A stretch of DNA of 64,000 bases. It comes from Pseudomonadota bacterium (GTDB lineage Bacteria; Pseudomonadota; Alphaproteobacteria; Acetobacterales; Acetobacteraceae). The position numbers and the translations under genes are program-made. The notes beneath the pieces are model-generated. The model saw only the letters and a program-made list of their open reading frames with translations. It ran no database searches and had not been told where the DNA came from. Positions 17,156 to 25,556 of the stretch are shown here, in pieces. The stretch lies in NCBI GenBank assembly GCA_021847995.1, contig JAJZNE010000008.1, forward strand, positions 50,446 through 114,445, written 5' to 3'. Within the stretch, counting starts at the first letter, position 1; each line of letters opens with the position of its first letter.

Positions 17156-17405
17156 CATTGATGCCATGCGCGGCCGGACAATAGATCACCAGGTAGATGC
17201 CGACAGTCCAAAAGCGCAGGCCGGAGGCACGCGGCACAATATCAGTGCGGACATGGCCCAGGCCCGGCGCATCAGCAAGAAACGCGAACGCCGCCTCGAA
17301 CCGGTCGATCAGCCGCAACGCCGCAGGCGGGTTATCCGCGCCGACATATTCGCCGATGTCATACATGTCCCGACGCGCCTGCGGCGTGACCTCGTAGCGA
17401 CTCAC
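17097..17405 (-). CDS. ParE/RelE-superfamily toxin
   Basis: A 102-residue type II toxin of the ParE group. It has the family's N-terminal helices (VTPQARRDMYDIGEYV), the central LADAPGLGH and Arg-rich strand RTDIVPRASGLRFWTVGIYLVIY, and the C-terminal VIRVLSGYRDVSAVL. ParE toxins act on DNA gyrase, whereas RelE relatives cleave mRNA; the R-D-V C-terminal pattern favours ParE. Its start overlaps the antitoxin stop by 4 bases, the normal antitoxin-first order with translational coupling. The 3' end is antisense to the end of galE. Confidence 0.88.
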   Translation of the reverse strand: MSRYEVTPQARRDMYDIGEYVGADNPPAALRLIDRFEAAFAFLADAPGLGHVRTDIVPRASGLRFWTVGIYLVIYCPAAHGINVIRVLSGYRDVSAVLRRSE

Positions 17406-17653
17406 CCGGCGCGCCAGCTATTCGTGAAGTGTTCTCTAAGTTCCGCCATCACCTGTTCGCCGGGCAGGGTTTCCCCGCGATCGAGCTGGTCGAGTCCGAT
17501 CTGGATCTCGGCCCGCAGGCGCACCCGCGCGGCCTCGGTCTCGAACAGCAGGCGCAGTGCCTGCTCGATCACCTCGCTGCTGCTGGCGCTGGCGCCCGCG
17601 GCCACGCGGTCGGCGATGCGCTGTTCCAGATCGGGCGGCAACGTGACCTGCAT
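17402..17653 (-). CDS. ParD-like antitoxin (ribbon-helix-helix)
   Basis: An 83-residue antitoxin with an N-terminal ribbon-helix-helix DNA-binding domain: strand MQVTLPPDLEQRI and helices SASSSEVIEQALRLL. A charged C-terminal tail (QLDRGETLPGEQVMAELRE) would wrap the toxin. The pattern of GASASSSEVI and RGE is typical of ParD/CopG-like antitoxins. The pair should repress its own promoter in the roughly 130 bases upstream (17654-17785), which it shares with the divergently read agmatinase-family gene. It sits between two unrelated metabolic genes, as expected for a mobile addiction module. Confidence 0.85.
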   Translation of the reverse strand: MQVTLPPDLEQRIADRVAAGASASSSEVIEQALRLLFETEAARVRLRAEIQIGLDQLDRGETLPGEQVMAELREHFTNSWRAG

Positions 17654-17785
17654 GTTCCAATGCCTCCACGCGGGGGATGAAGGTTACACCGGCGCGGCCG
17701 GGCGCGCCAGGACAGGGGCGCGTTGCCGCTTGCATCCCGCCCCCCGCCCGCGGGATAAGCCGGCCCGGGTGCAGTGAGGGCGGCG

Positions 17786-18826
17786 ATGATCGATCCCGCG
17801 AAACTGGCGGCGTGGCGCGAACGCTTCCCGAACGATCGCCCGCACCAGACCGAGGATGCGGGTTTCCGCAAGGCCGCGGCACTGGCGTTCCGGGAGGATG
17901 GGCGGCGCTCCCTGCCCTATTCCGGCATCGCCACGCTGCTCGGCACGCCGTATCGGCCGGAGGCGCCGGAGCAGGCGGATTTCGGCGGTCTCGATGTCGC
18001 GCTGATCGGGGTGCCGATGGACCTCGGCGTCACCAATCGCGCCGGCAGCCGCCTCGGCCCGCGAGCGATCCGCAATGTCGAGCGCATCGGTCCCTGGCAC
18101 ACGGCGCTGAAGCTGGCACCGCTCGCTGAACTCAGCGCGGCCGATGTCGGCGATGTGCCGTTCCGCAGCCGCTTCAGCCTGGCCGAGAGCCTGGAGGATA
18201 TCGAGGCGTTCGTGGCGCGTGCGGTCGCGGCCGGGGTGCGGCCGCTGTCGGCCGGCGGGGATCATTCCATCAGCTACCCGATCCTGCGCGCGGTCGGGCG
18301 CGCGCGGCCGGTGGGGATGGTGCATATCGACGCGCATTGCGACACCTCCGGCGTCTATGAAGGCAGCCGCTTCCATCACGGCGGCCCGTTCCGGCAGGCG
18401 GTGCTGGACGGCGTGCTCGATCCGGCGCGCAGCATCCAGATCGGCATTCGCGGCGGCGGCGAATATCTGTGGGAATTCTCGACCGCGACCGGGATGACGG
18501 TGATCCATGCCGAGGAGGTCGATGCGCTGGGGATGGACGCGGTGATCGCGCGGGCGCGCGCGGTGGCGGGTGACGGCCCGGTCTATGTGTCCTTCGATGT
18601 GGACGGCATCGACCCCGCCTTCACCCCCGGCACCGGCACGCCGGAGGTCGGCGGCCTGACGCCGCGCGAGGCACAGCGGCTGCTGCGCGGTCTGGCCGGC
18701 CTCGATATCGTCGGCGGCGACGTGGTGGAGGTGGCGCCGCAATACGACGCGACGACGGTGACGGCGCAGGTCGGCGCGCAGATGATGTTCGAGATCCTTG
18801 CCCTGCTGGCGCTGGCGCGGCGCTAG
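17786..18826 (+). CDS. Agmatinase-family ureohydrolase
   Basis: A 346-residue binuclear-manganese ureohydrolase (arginase/agmatinase/guanidinobutyrase family) that cleaves a guanidino compound to urea and an amine or amino acid. Metal motifs are GGDHSI, HIDAHCDT and SFDVDGIDPAFTPGTGTPEV, all intact. The 60-residue N-terminal extension before the DVALIGVP strand resembles agmatinase/guanidinobutyrase-like proteins rather than arginase. The ATG at 17786 is preferred because GAGGG lies 5 bases upstream; a GTG at 17774 is possible. The 3' end overlaps the convergent MFS gene by 4 bases. The guanidino substrate is not determined by sequence alone. Confidence 0.88.
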   Translation: MIDPAKLAAWRERFPNDRPHQTEDAGFRKAAALAFREDGRRSLPYSGIATLLGTPYRPEAPEQADFGGLDVALIGVPMDLGVTNRAGSRLGPRAIRNVERIGPWHTALKLAPLAELSAADVGDVPFRSRFSLAESLEDIEAFVARAVAAGVRPLSAGGDHSISYPILRAVGRARPVGMVHIDAHCDTSGVYEGSRFHHGGPFRQAVLDGVLDPARSIQIGIRGGGEYLWEFSTATGMTVIHAEEVDALGMDAVIARARAVAGDGPVYVSFDVDGIDPAFTPGTGTPEVGGLTPREAQRLLRGLAGLDIVGGDVVEVAPQYDATTVTAQVGAQMMFEILALLALARR

Positions 18827-20118
18827 CCGGCAGGGCGTATGCGCGCGGGCATGCCCGGCGCGTCGTTGCCCGGGGCCCGCACCGCGATCGCGAGCAGGCC
18901 GCCGAGCACGCCGAAGGCGGCGAGCAGCGTGAAGGCGGCGGTGAAATCCCCGGTCGCCTGCCGCACCCAGCCGACCAGCGTCGGACCGATGAAGCCGCCG
19001 AACAGGTTGCCGACGCCGCCGATGAACGCGATCGCCGGGATCGCCATGCGCTGGGGCAGCAATTCCGTCGGCATCGTGAACACGATCGGCAGATACATGT
19101 AGAGGAAGAATCCCATCAGCGTGAACGCGGCCATCTGCACGCGCACGTCCCCCGCCCCGAACCACGCGCCCACCCACAGCAGCACGCCGATCGCGATCAT
19201 CGGCACGCCGGCATGCAGCCGCCGTTCGCGCCGCCGGTCGGAGCTTTGCGTCACCGCGATCAGCCCGATCACGGCGGTGAGGTACGGCAGGGCGGAGAGC
19301 AGACCGATCCGCCCGATGCCGAGCTGGCTCGCCGCCTTGAGCGCGCTCGGCAGCCACAGGCTGAACCCGTAGGCGACCATGTTGATGAGCGAGAAGGCGC
19401 CGAGCAGCAGCCACACCGTCCGCTCCCGCAGCATCGCCCGCCAGTCGGCGCGCGGGCGGGCGCCGAGGGCGGCCTGTTCGGCAGCGAGCGCGCCCTGCAA
19501 CGCCTGCCGTTCCGCCGCTGGCAGCCACCGCGCACCGTCCAGGCCATCCGGGATGCCGCGCCACCAGACCAGCGCCCACAGCCAGGCCGGCAACCCCTCC
19601 AGCACGAACATCGTGTGCCAGTCGGCGTAGCTGAGAATGAGGCCGGAGACCGGGCCGGCGAGCAGGGCACCGACCGGGATGCAGAGATTCCACAGGCCGA
19701 AGGCGCGCGCCCGCTCCTCCGCCAGGAACCACTGGGCGAGCAGCATCGACGTCGCGGTCCAGACCGGCCCCTCGGCCGCGCCGAGCAGGAAGCGCGCCGC
19801 GATCAGCGCCGGAAAGCTGTGGACGAGGCCGGTCGCCATCGCGCACGCCCCCCAGGCCAGGAGCGCGGTCAGGATGACGCGCTTGGCGCCGAAGCGCGGC
19901 GCCAGCCAGCCGGCGGCGAGGAAGGTGATCAGGTAGCCCCAGAAGAAGATGCCGCCGGCCAGTCCCGCCTCGGCCGGCGACAGCCCCAGATCCTTCGACA
20001 GGCTGGGCAGCGCCAGGCCGATGTTGACACGATCGAAATAGGAGATCGTGTACATCAGGAAAATGACCGGAATCAGCCGGATCCAGCGGGCGGCACCACG
20101 GCGCGCATGGTCGGACAT
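18823..20118 (-). CDS. MFS transporter, anion:cation symporter (ACS) type
   Basis: A 431-residue major facilitator with twelve predicted membrane helices. The N-terminus IRLIPVIFLMYTISYFDRVNIGLA matches the ACS family signature (YFDRVNIG) of transporters for organic anions such as glucarate, phthalate, tartrate or hexuronates. The cytoplasmic loop between helices 2 and 3 carries LAPRFGAKRVI, the G-x-x-x-(D)-R-x-G-x-[KR] type motif. The start at 20118 is supported by GGGGAA 6 bases upstream. The PhyH dioxygenase gene lies just upstream on the same strand (44 bases), so the two may be co-expressed for uptake and oxidation of the same acid. The substrate is unknown. Confidence 0.88.
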   Translation of the reverse strand: MSDHARRGAARWIRLIPVIFLMYTISYFDRVNIGLALPSLSKDLGLSPAEAGLAGGIFFWGYLITFLAAGWLAPRFGAKRVILTALLAWGACAMATGLVHSFPALIAARFLLGAAEGPVWTATSMLLAQWFLAEERARAFGLWNLCIPVGALLAGPVSGLILSYADWHTMFVLEGLPAWLWALVWWRGIPDGLDGARWLPAAERQALQGALAAEQAALGARPRADWRAMLRERTVWLLLGAFSLINMVAYGFSLWLPSALKAASQLGIGRIGLLSALPYLTAVIGLIAVTQSSDRRRERRLHAGVPMIAIGVLLWVGAWFGAGDVRVQMAAFTLMGFFLYMYLPIVFTMPTELLPQRMAIPAIAFIGGVGNLFGGFIGPTLVGWVRQATGDFTAAFTLLAAFGVLGGLLAIAVRAPGNDAPGMPARIRPAG

Positions 20119-20162
20119 GGCACGTTCCCCGCTTCCGTTGGTCCTGGCAGGCGCCCTTCCGG

Positions 20163-21032
20163 TCAGGCGGCGCGGCCGAAATAGCGGCTTCTGGCGCTGC
20201 TCTGGTTCTCGTAGATCGACCCCTGATGCGGGGCCGGCGGCAACGGCATGCGCACCGGCACCGGCGCCAGCCGCGGCGTGATGGTGGGCGCGCCGCAGAC
20301 GAGGCGGGCGTCGAACTCGGCGAGATCCTTCACCCCCATCAGCGGCCACGCATCGGCGGCGGCGAACTCATAGAGCAGCAGCGCCCGCGGGTGAGCGGAG
20401 AGGTTCTGGGCCGAGCCGTGAACGGCCCGCACGTGATGGAAGCTCATCGAGCCGGCGCGGCCGGTGCAGGGCACGGCGCGCGAGAGGTCGAGGTCGAGCG
20501 CACCGACATCCATCGCGCCGCAGAAATGCCCGTCGGCATGATGGTCGAACACCGGGCCGCGATGGCTGCCCGGCAGCACCAGCATCGCGCCGTTCTCCGG
20601 CGTGCAATCGTCCAGCATGACGCCGACGGCGAGCAGATCGTCGTTGGTGTGCGGATAGAATGCCCAGTCCTGGTGCCATTCCACCGGCGCGCCGCCATGC
20701 GCACCCTTCATGTTGATCTTGGAGCCGTGCAGCCGCACCGCCTCGGTGCCGAGCAGGCGGCGCAGGATGCTCACCAGCCGGTCCGATCCGGCGAGGGCAC
20801 GGAAATAGGGATCATGGCGGTGTGGCACCTTGATCCGCCGCACCCGCGGCGCGTCCGGCTGGTGGTCCGGTTCCAGGTCATAGACCTCGGTATGTCCGGT
20901 CAGCCCGCGCGCGCCCGCCAGAATCGCCGCCACCCGCCGGTTCGCCTCGGCCAGTTCCGCTGCCTCCAGCACGTCCGGGATGATCACGAAGCCATGTTCC
21001 CGGTACTGCGCAACGGCACGATCATCGATCAT
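20163..21032 (-). CDS. Phytanoyl-CoA dioxygenase (PhyH) family protein
   Basis: A 289-residue non-haem iron, 2-oxoglutarate-dependent oxygenase of the PhyH family. The iron triad is visible: H120 and D122 in VEWHQDWAF, and H205 in HHVRAVHGSAQN. R216 in HPRALLLYEF is the likely 2-oxoglutarate carboxylate ligand. Bacterial members hydroxylate diverse small molecules, not only phytanoyl-CoA. It lies between an ACS-type importer (downstream, same strand) and a divergent NitT/TauT-type ABC importer, so a role in opening an imported substrate is plausible but inferred. Confidence 0.87.
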   Translation of the reverse strand: MIDDRAVAQYREHGFVIIPDVLEAAELAEANRRVAAILAGARGLTGHTEVYDLEPDHQPDAPRVRRIKVPHRHDPYFRALAGSDRLVSILRRLLGTEAVRLHGSKINMKGAHGGAPVEWHQDWAFYPHTNDDLLAVGVMLDDCTPENGAMLVLPGSHRGPVFDHHADGHFCGAMDVGALDLDLSRAVPCTGRAGSMSFHHVRAVHGSAQNLSAHPRALLLYEFAAADAWPLMGVKDLAEFDARLVCGAPTITPRLAPVPVRMPLPPAPHQGSIYENQSSARSRYFGRAA

Positions 21033-21140
21033 GGGTCCTGCCCCTTTCCTCCCGCCCGCTCCGTGCTAACGCTGCGGGACGGGCGCGGTCAATGCGCCGG
21101 CCGGAGCGGCTTGGGCAGCGATGCCGGGGGAGGACGCAGG

Positions 21141-22136
21141 ATGAACGGATCCGGACCACCGATCGCGCGACGCGCCTGGCTGCTGACCGCGCTCGCGGCG
21201 CTGGCCGGCGGCGGGGCGGGCGCGTTGCCGGCGGTGCGGCTCGGCGTGCTGCAATATGGCACGGTGCAATGGGTCGCCGACGTGATGCGGCGCCATGCCC
21301 TCGATGCCGCCCACGGGTTCCGGCTGGAAGGCGTGCGGCTCGCCAACAACGAGGCCGGGCGGGTGGCGCTGATGGCCGGTGCGGCCGATGTCGTCGTGTC
21401 CGACTGGACGATGGTGGCGACCCAGCGCGCCGCCGGCAACCGGCTGAGCTTCGCGCCGTTCTCCAGCGCTCTCGGCGCCATCATGGTGCCGGCCGAGGCG
21501 CCGCTGCACACGCTCGCCGACCTGCGCGGACGATCGCTCGGCGTGGCCGGCGGGCCGCTTGACAAGTCCTGGCTGCTGGTGCGCGCCGCCGCCGCCGCCA
21601 CCGCCGGCATCGACCTGGCCGCCGCCGCGCACCTCGCCTATGGCACACCGCCGCTGCTCGGCGCCAAGCTGCGCCAGGGCGAACTCGACGCGGTGCTGAC
21701 CTTCTGGACCTTCGCCGCCCGGCTGGAGGCGGCGGGCTACCGGCAGATGGTCGGCGTTGCCGAGTGCGCCGCGGCACTCGGCCTGCCCGGCCCGCTCGGC
21801 CTCGTCGGCTTCGTGTTCCACGAGGAGTGGGCGCTGCGCAACCGCCCGGTCGCCGACGGGTTCCTGGCTGCCGCCGAGGCGGCGGAGCGGCGCCTCGCCG
21901 ATGACGATACCGAATGGCAGGCGATCCGCCCGCTGATGGATGCGCCGGAGGAGGCGCTGTTCAACAGCCTGCGCCGGCGCTTCCGCGACGGCATCGCCCA
22001 TCCCACGGCCGAGCAGGAACAGCAGACGGCGGCGAAGGTGCTGGCGATCCTGGGCCAGCAGGGCGGACGCGCGGCGACCGGGGGGCTTGCCGAACTGCCG
22101 CCGGGGGTGTTCTGGCCGGTCGCGCATGCCGCCTGA
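21141..22136 (+). CDS. ABC transporter substrate-binding protein, NitT/TauT type
   Basis: A 331-residue periplasmic solute-binding protein of the SsuA/TauA/THI5-like group. The N-terminus ARRAWLLTALAALAGGGAGA has a twin-arginine followed by a hydrophobic core, consistent with a Sec or Tat signal. The mature part follows the NMT1-like pattern: LGVLQYGTVQWVADVM, LANNEAGRVALMAGAADVVVSDW, SLGVAGGPLDKSWLL and LRQGELDAVLTFW. It would deliver a sulfonate, thiamine-precursor-like or similar compound to the permease encoded next. The start is fixed by GGGGGAGGA 6 bases upstream. It overlaps the permease gene by 11 bases. Confidence 0.88.
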   Translation: MNGSGPPIARRAWLLTALAALAGGGAGALPAVRLGVLQYGTVQWVADVMRRHALDAAHGFRLEGVRLANNEAGRVALMAGAADVVVSDWTMVATQRAAGNRLSFAPFSSALGAIMVPAEAPLHTLADLRGRSLGVAGGPLDKSWLLVRAAAAATAGIDLAAAAHLAYGTPPLLGAKLRQGELDAVLTFWTFAARLEAAGYRQMVGVAECAAALGLPGPLGLVGFVFHEEWALRNRPVADGFLAAAEAAERRLADDDTEWQAIRPLMDAPEEALFNSLRRRFRDGIAHPTAEQEQQTAAKVLAILGQQGGRAATGGLAELPPGVFWPVAHAA

Positions 22137-22887
22137 GCGGCGCCGCGCGCTCAGGGACGGCACGCTGTCGCTGATCGGCTTCGTCGCGCTGTGGTGGATC
22201 GCGGCGGCGCTGGTGCGCACGCCGGAACTGCTGCCCTCCCCGGCGGCGGTGCTCGCCCTGGTGGGGCAGGAGACGCTGGCCGGGGCGCTGCCGCGCAATG
22301 TCGGCATCACGATGGCGCGCGTCGCGGTCGCGTTCACGCTGTCGATGCTGGCGGGCAGCGCCGGGGGCTATCTCGCCGGGCGATCCGGGCGGGCCGATGC
22401 CTGGCTCGACCCGTGGCTGATCATCCTGCTCAACCTGCCGGTGCTGCTGGTCATCATCCTGGCCTATGTCTGGATCGGACTGAACGAGCTCGCCGCCGTC
22501 CTGGCGGTGACCGCGGCGAAGGTGCCGACGGTGATGGTGACGGTGCGCGAAGGGGCGCGGGCGCTCGACCCCGGTCTCGACGATCTCGCCGCGGCGTTCC
22601 GCCTCGGGCGGCTGCGGCGGCTGCGGCGGATCGTGCTGCCGCAGCTCGCCCCCTATCTTGCGGCCGCCGGGCGGAGCGGCCTGTCGGTGACGTGGAAGAT
22701 CGTCCTGATCGTCGAACTGCTCGGCCGGCCGAGCGGCGTCGGATTTGCCATGAACCTCTATTTCCAGGATTTCAACGTCACCGGCGTGCTGGCGTACGGT
22801 CTTGCCTTCGCCGCGATCATGCTGGTGGTGGAAAAGGCGCTGCTGCAACCGTGGGAGCGTCGGGCGAATGCCTGGCGCCGGGGCTGA
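22126..22887 (+). CDS. ABC transporter permease, NitT/TauT type
   Basis: A 253-residue inner-membrane permease with about six helices. The cytoplasmic EAA loop, where the ATPase docks, is recognisable as LDDLAAAFRLGRLRRLRRIVLPQLAPYL, close to the consensus of SsuC/TauC-like proteins. It starts inside the end of the binding-protein gene, and the ATPase gene follows 4 bases later. The three genes form one importer operon. The transported compound is unknown. Confidence 0.88.
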   Translation: MPPERRRALRDGTLSLIGFVALWWIAAALVRTPELLPSPAAVLALVGQETLAGALPRNVGITMARVAVAFTLSMLAGSAGGYLAGRSGRADAWLDPWLIILLNLPVLLVIILAYVWIGLNELAAVLAVTAAKVPTVMVTVREGARALDPGLDDLAAAFRLGRLRRLRRIVLPQLAPYLAAAGRSGLSVTWKIVLIVELLGRPSGVGFAMNLYFQDFNVTGVLAYGLAFAAIMLVVEKALLQPWERRANAWRRG

Positions 22888-22891
22888 GACG

Positions 22892-23605
22892 ATGCGCGCC
22901 GATCCCGCGCTGGAAGTGACGATCGCGGAGAAGCGGTTCGCCGCCGGCGGGCGCACCGTGCTGCGCGACATCGCCTTTGGCGCGCCGCCGGGCGCGGTGC
23001 TGGCGCTGTTCGGCTCCTCGGGCGCCGGCAAGACGAGCACGCTTCGCATCGTCGCCGGGCTGGATGCGGCGTTCCGCGGCCGCATCATCCGCCCGCAGGG
23101 CCGCCTCGGCATGATGTTCCAGGAGCCGCTTCTGGTGCCGTGGCTCACGGTGGGCGAGAATCTGCTGCTGGTCGTGCCGGAGGGCGCGCCGCAGCCGGAC
23201 GTGCCGGCGCTGCTGGCCGAAGTCGGCCTGCCCGACGCCGCGTCGCGCCGCCCGCGCGAATTGTCGCTCGGCATGGCGCGGCGGGCGGCACTGGCACGCG
23301 CCCTCGCCGTCGGCCCGTCGCTGCTGGTGCTGGACGAACCGTTCGCCTCGCTCGATCCGCAACTGGCGGCGGGCCTTGCCGCGGTGATCCGCCGGCGGGC
23401 GAGCCGTGACGGCATGACGGTGGTGCTGACCACGCACGATCTCGATCAGGTGATGGCGGTGGCCGATCGGGTGCTGGTGCTGTCCGGCGTGCCGGCGACG
23501 CTCGCCGCCGACCTTGCCGTGCCGCGCGGCGCCGATGCCGCCCCGCGTGCCGCCCTGCGCGCCGATCTGCTGGGCCGGTTCCCGTTCCTGCAGGGCCATG
23601 CCTGA
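22892..23605 (+). CDS. ABC transporter ATP-binding protein, NitT/TauT type
   Basis: A 237-residue ATPase of the importer: Walker A GSSGAGKTS (about 41-49), Q-loop MMFQEP, an unusual signature helix ELSLGMARRAALARAL (LSLGM in place of the usual LSGGQ), Walker B LLVLDEPFASLD and the switch His in LTTHDLDQ. The signature change G-G-Q to L-G-M is also seen in some related ATPases and need not abolish activity. The start at 22892 follows the permease stop closely; an upstream ATG at 22868 is possible. Its 3' end overlaps the next MFS gene by 8 bases, so that gene belongs to the same transcript. Confidence 0.88.
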   Translation: MRADPALEVTIAEKRFAAGGRTVLRDIAFGAPPGAVLALFGSSGAGKTSTLRIVAGLDAAFRGRIIRPQGRLGMMFQEPLLVPWLTVGENLLLVVPEGAPQPDVPALLAEVGLPDAASRRPRELSLGMARRAALARALAVGPSLLVLDEPFASLDPQLAAGLAAVIRRRASRDGMTVVLTTHDLDQVMAVADRVLVLSGVPATLAADLAVPRGADAAPRAALRADLLGRFPFLQGHA

Positions 23606-24776
23606 TCCTGCTGCCCGTCCGCGCTGGGTGGTGGTCGGCGGCATCGGTGCCGGGCAGATCCTTGCCTGGGGGTCGAGCTATTACCTGATCGCCGTGCTGG
23701 CCGATCCGATCGCGCGCGCGACCGGCTGGAGCCTGCCCTGGATCATGGGCGGCGCCTCGCTCGGCTTCCTGGTCTCGGGCGTGATGTCGCCCCGCATCGG
23801 CCGGCTGATCGAGGCGCGGGGCGGCCGGCCGGTGCTGGGCGCGAGTGCCGTGCTGCTGGCGGCGGGCTTCGTCGTGATGGCGCTGGCGCCCGATCTCGCG
23901 GTCTATTACCTGGGCTGGCTGGTGGTGGGGGCGGGGATGGGCGCGGGCCTCTATGATCCCGCCTTCGCCGCCATCGGCCGGCTCTATGGCAGAGAGGGGC
24001 GCGGGGCGATCACGCAGGTGACGCTGCTGGGCGGCTTCGCCAGCACCGTGTGCTGGCCGCTCAGCGCCGCGCTGGTCGGGCATGTCGGCTGGCGCGGCAC
24101 CTGCCTTGCCTATGCCGCGATCCATCTCGGGATCGTGCTGCCGCTCTATCTCATCGCCATCCCGCGTGAGCGGCGGCGCGACGTGGCGGCGGGCCATGCG
24201 GCGGCAGCGCCGGAACGGGCACCGCCGCGGCGCGCCTTCGTGCTGGTGGCGGCCAGTCTCACGCTCGCGTCGGTGGTGATGACCATGATCGCCGTCCATT
24301 TGCTGACGCTGTTGCAGGCGCGCGGCGTGCCGCTTGCCGCGGCGGTCGGTCTGGGGGCGCTGATCGGGCCGAGCCAGGTCGGCGCCCGGCTGCTGGAGAC
24401 GCTGGTGGGGCGCCGGCTGCATCCGGTGCGGACGATGGTGGCCTCCACCGTCGTCATCGCACTCGGCCTCGGGCTGCTGTTGGCCGCCCCGCAGTTCGCC
24501 GCGGCGGCGATCGTGCTCTATGCCAGCGGCAGCGGCATCCGCTCCATCGTGCGCGGCACGGTGCCGCTCGCGCTGTTCGGGGCGGAGGGGTATGCGACGC
24601 TGATGGGCCGGCTTGCCATGCCGTCGCTGCTGGCGCAGGCGGCGACGCCGGCACTCGGCGGGCTGCTGGTGGCGCATCTCGGGGCGCAGGCGACGCTGCT
24701 GCTGCTGGTCGGCGCCGCGGTGCTGAACATCGTTCCGGCGGCGCTGCTGCTGCCGCTCGGCCGTCCCGGCGGATAG
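23598..24776 (+). CDS. MFS transporter
   Basis: A 392-residue major facilitator with twelve predicted helices. The early segment VGGIGAGQILAWGSSYYLIAVLADPIARATGW resembles bacterial monocarboxylate/oxalate-formate-like or YbfB-like MFS proteins. A basic cytoplasmic loop (SPRIGRLIEARGGRPV) follows helix 2. It is translationally coupled to the ABC ATPase gene (8-base overlap), so it may export a product of whatever the importer brings in, or provide a second uptake route. No substrate can be assigned. Confidence 0.85.
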   Translation: MPDPAARPRWVVVGGIGAGQILAWGSSYYLIAVLADPIARATGWSLPWIMGGASLGFLVSGVMSPRIGRLIEARGGRPVLGASAVLLAAGFVVMALAPDLAVYYLGWLVVGAGMGAGLYDPAFAAIGRLYGREGRGAITQVTLLGGFASTVCWPLSAALVGHVGWRGTCLAYAAIHLGIVLPLYLIAIPRERRRDVAAGHAAAAPERAPPRRAFVLVAASLTLASVVMTMIAVHLLTLLQARGVPLAAAVGLGALIGPSQVGARLLETLVGRRLHPVRTMVASTVVIALGLGLLLAAPQFAAAAIVLYASGSGIRSIVRGTVPLALFGAEGYATLMGRLAMPSLLAQAATPALGGLLVAHLGAQATLLLLVGAAVLNIVPAALLLPLGRPGG

Positions 24777-24785
24777 CGCCTGGCG

Positions 24786-25556
24786 TCAGCCCTCGGCCGC
24801 GAAAAAGGCGCGCGGGCCGCGTCCGGCATCCGGGCCGAGGATGGAGAACCCGCCATCGACCGGCAGATCGACCCCGGTGATGAAGCCGGCCAGGTCGGAA
24901 CAGGCGAACAGCACCGCGTTGGCGACATCCTCGCCCCGCCCGACGCGCCCGGCCGGATGCAGCCGCGCCCCCACCGCGTCCGCCCGCGCCTCATCCCCCG
25001 CCAGGGCGGCGAGCGCGGGCGACCACGTCCAGGCGGGCGAGACGGAGAGCACGCGGATCCCGCGCGGGGCGAGCGTCACGGCGGCGTTGCGGGTGAATTG
25101 CAGCAGCGCCGCCTTGGCCGCCGGATAGAGCGCGCGCCCGGCGGCGCCGAACTTGCCGCCGACACTGCCGATATTCACCACCACGCCGCCCGGTGCCGTC
25201 ATCACCTCGGCCGCCCGCGCCGTCAGCAGCGCCGCCCCGATCAGGTTCACGTCCAGCGCCGCGCGCCAGTCCTCGCGCGTCGCGGCAAGGCCGGGATCGA
25301 GATAGGTGACGGCGCAGTTGACCAGGAAATCGAGGCGGCCGAACCGTGCGATCGCCGCGGCGACGCAGGCGTCGATGTCCGCGTCGCGGGCGAGGTCGGT
25401 GCGCTGGAACACCGCGCGCGGACCGGGCGATTCCGGCTCCCTGCGGTCGGCGACGAGCACGTCCGCGCCGGCCGCGCCGAAGCCGCGCGCGATCGCCGCG
25501 CCGAGGCCCTGCGCCGCGCCGGTGACGATGGCGGCGCGGCCATCCAGCGCGATCAT
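24786..25556 (-). CDS. Short-chain dehydrogenase/reductase
   Basis: A 256-residue classical SDR (NAD(P)-dependent alcohol/ketone oxidoreductase). It has the cofactor motif VTGAAQGLGAAIA, NCAVTYLD in place of the usual NNAG, the catalytic Ser in NIGSVGGKFG, and the YxxxK catalytic pair in ALYPAAKAAL. DGGFSI closes the fold. The ATG at 25556 gives a 4-base ATGA overlap with the isochorismatase-like gene; an in-frame ATG at 25568 is also possible. It is the last gene of a four-gene minus-strand operon begun by the Rieske dioxygenase, where a dehydrogenase step (for example on a cis-diol) would be expected. That role is inference. Confidence 0.87.
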   Translation of the reverse strand: MIALDGRAAIVTGAAQGLGAAIARGFGAAGADVLVADRREPESPGPRAVFQRTDLARDADIDACVAAAIARFGRLDFLVNCAVTYLDPGLAATREDWRAALDVNLIGAALLTARAAEVMTAPGGVVVNIGSVGGKFGAAGRALYPAAKAALLQFTRNAAVTLAPRGIRVLSVSPAWTWSPALAALAGDEARADAVGARLHPAGRVGRGEDVANAVLFACSDLAGFITGVDLPVDGGFSILGPDAGRGPRAFFAAEG

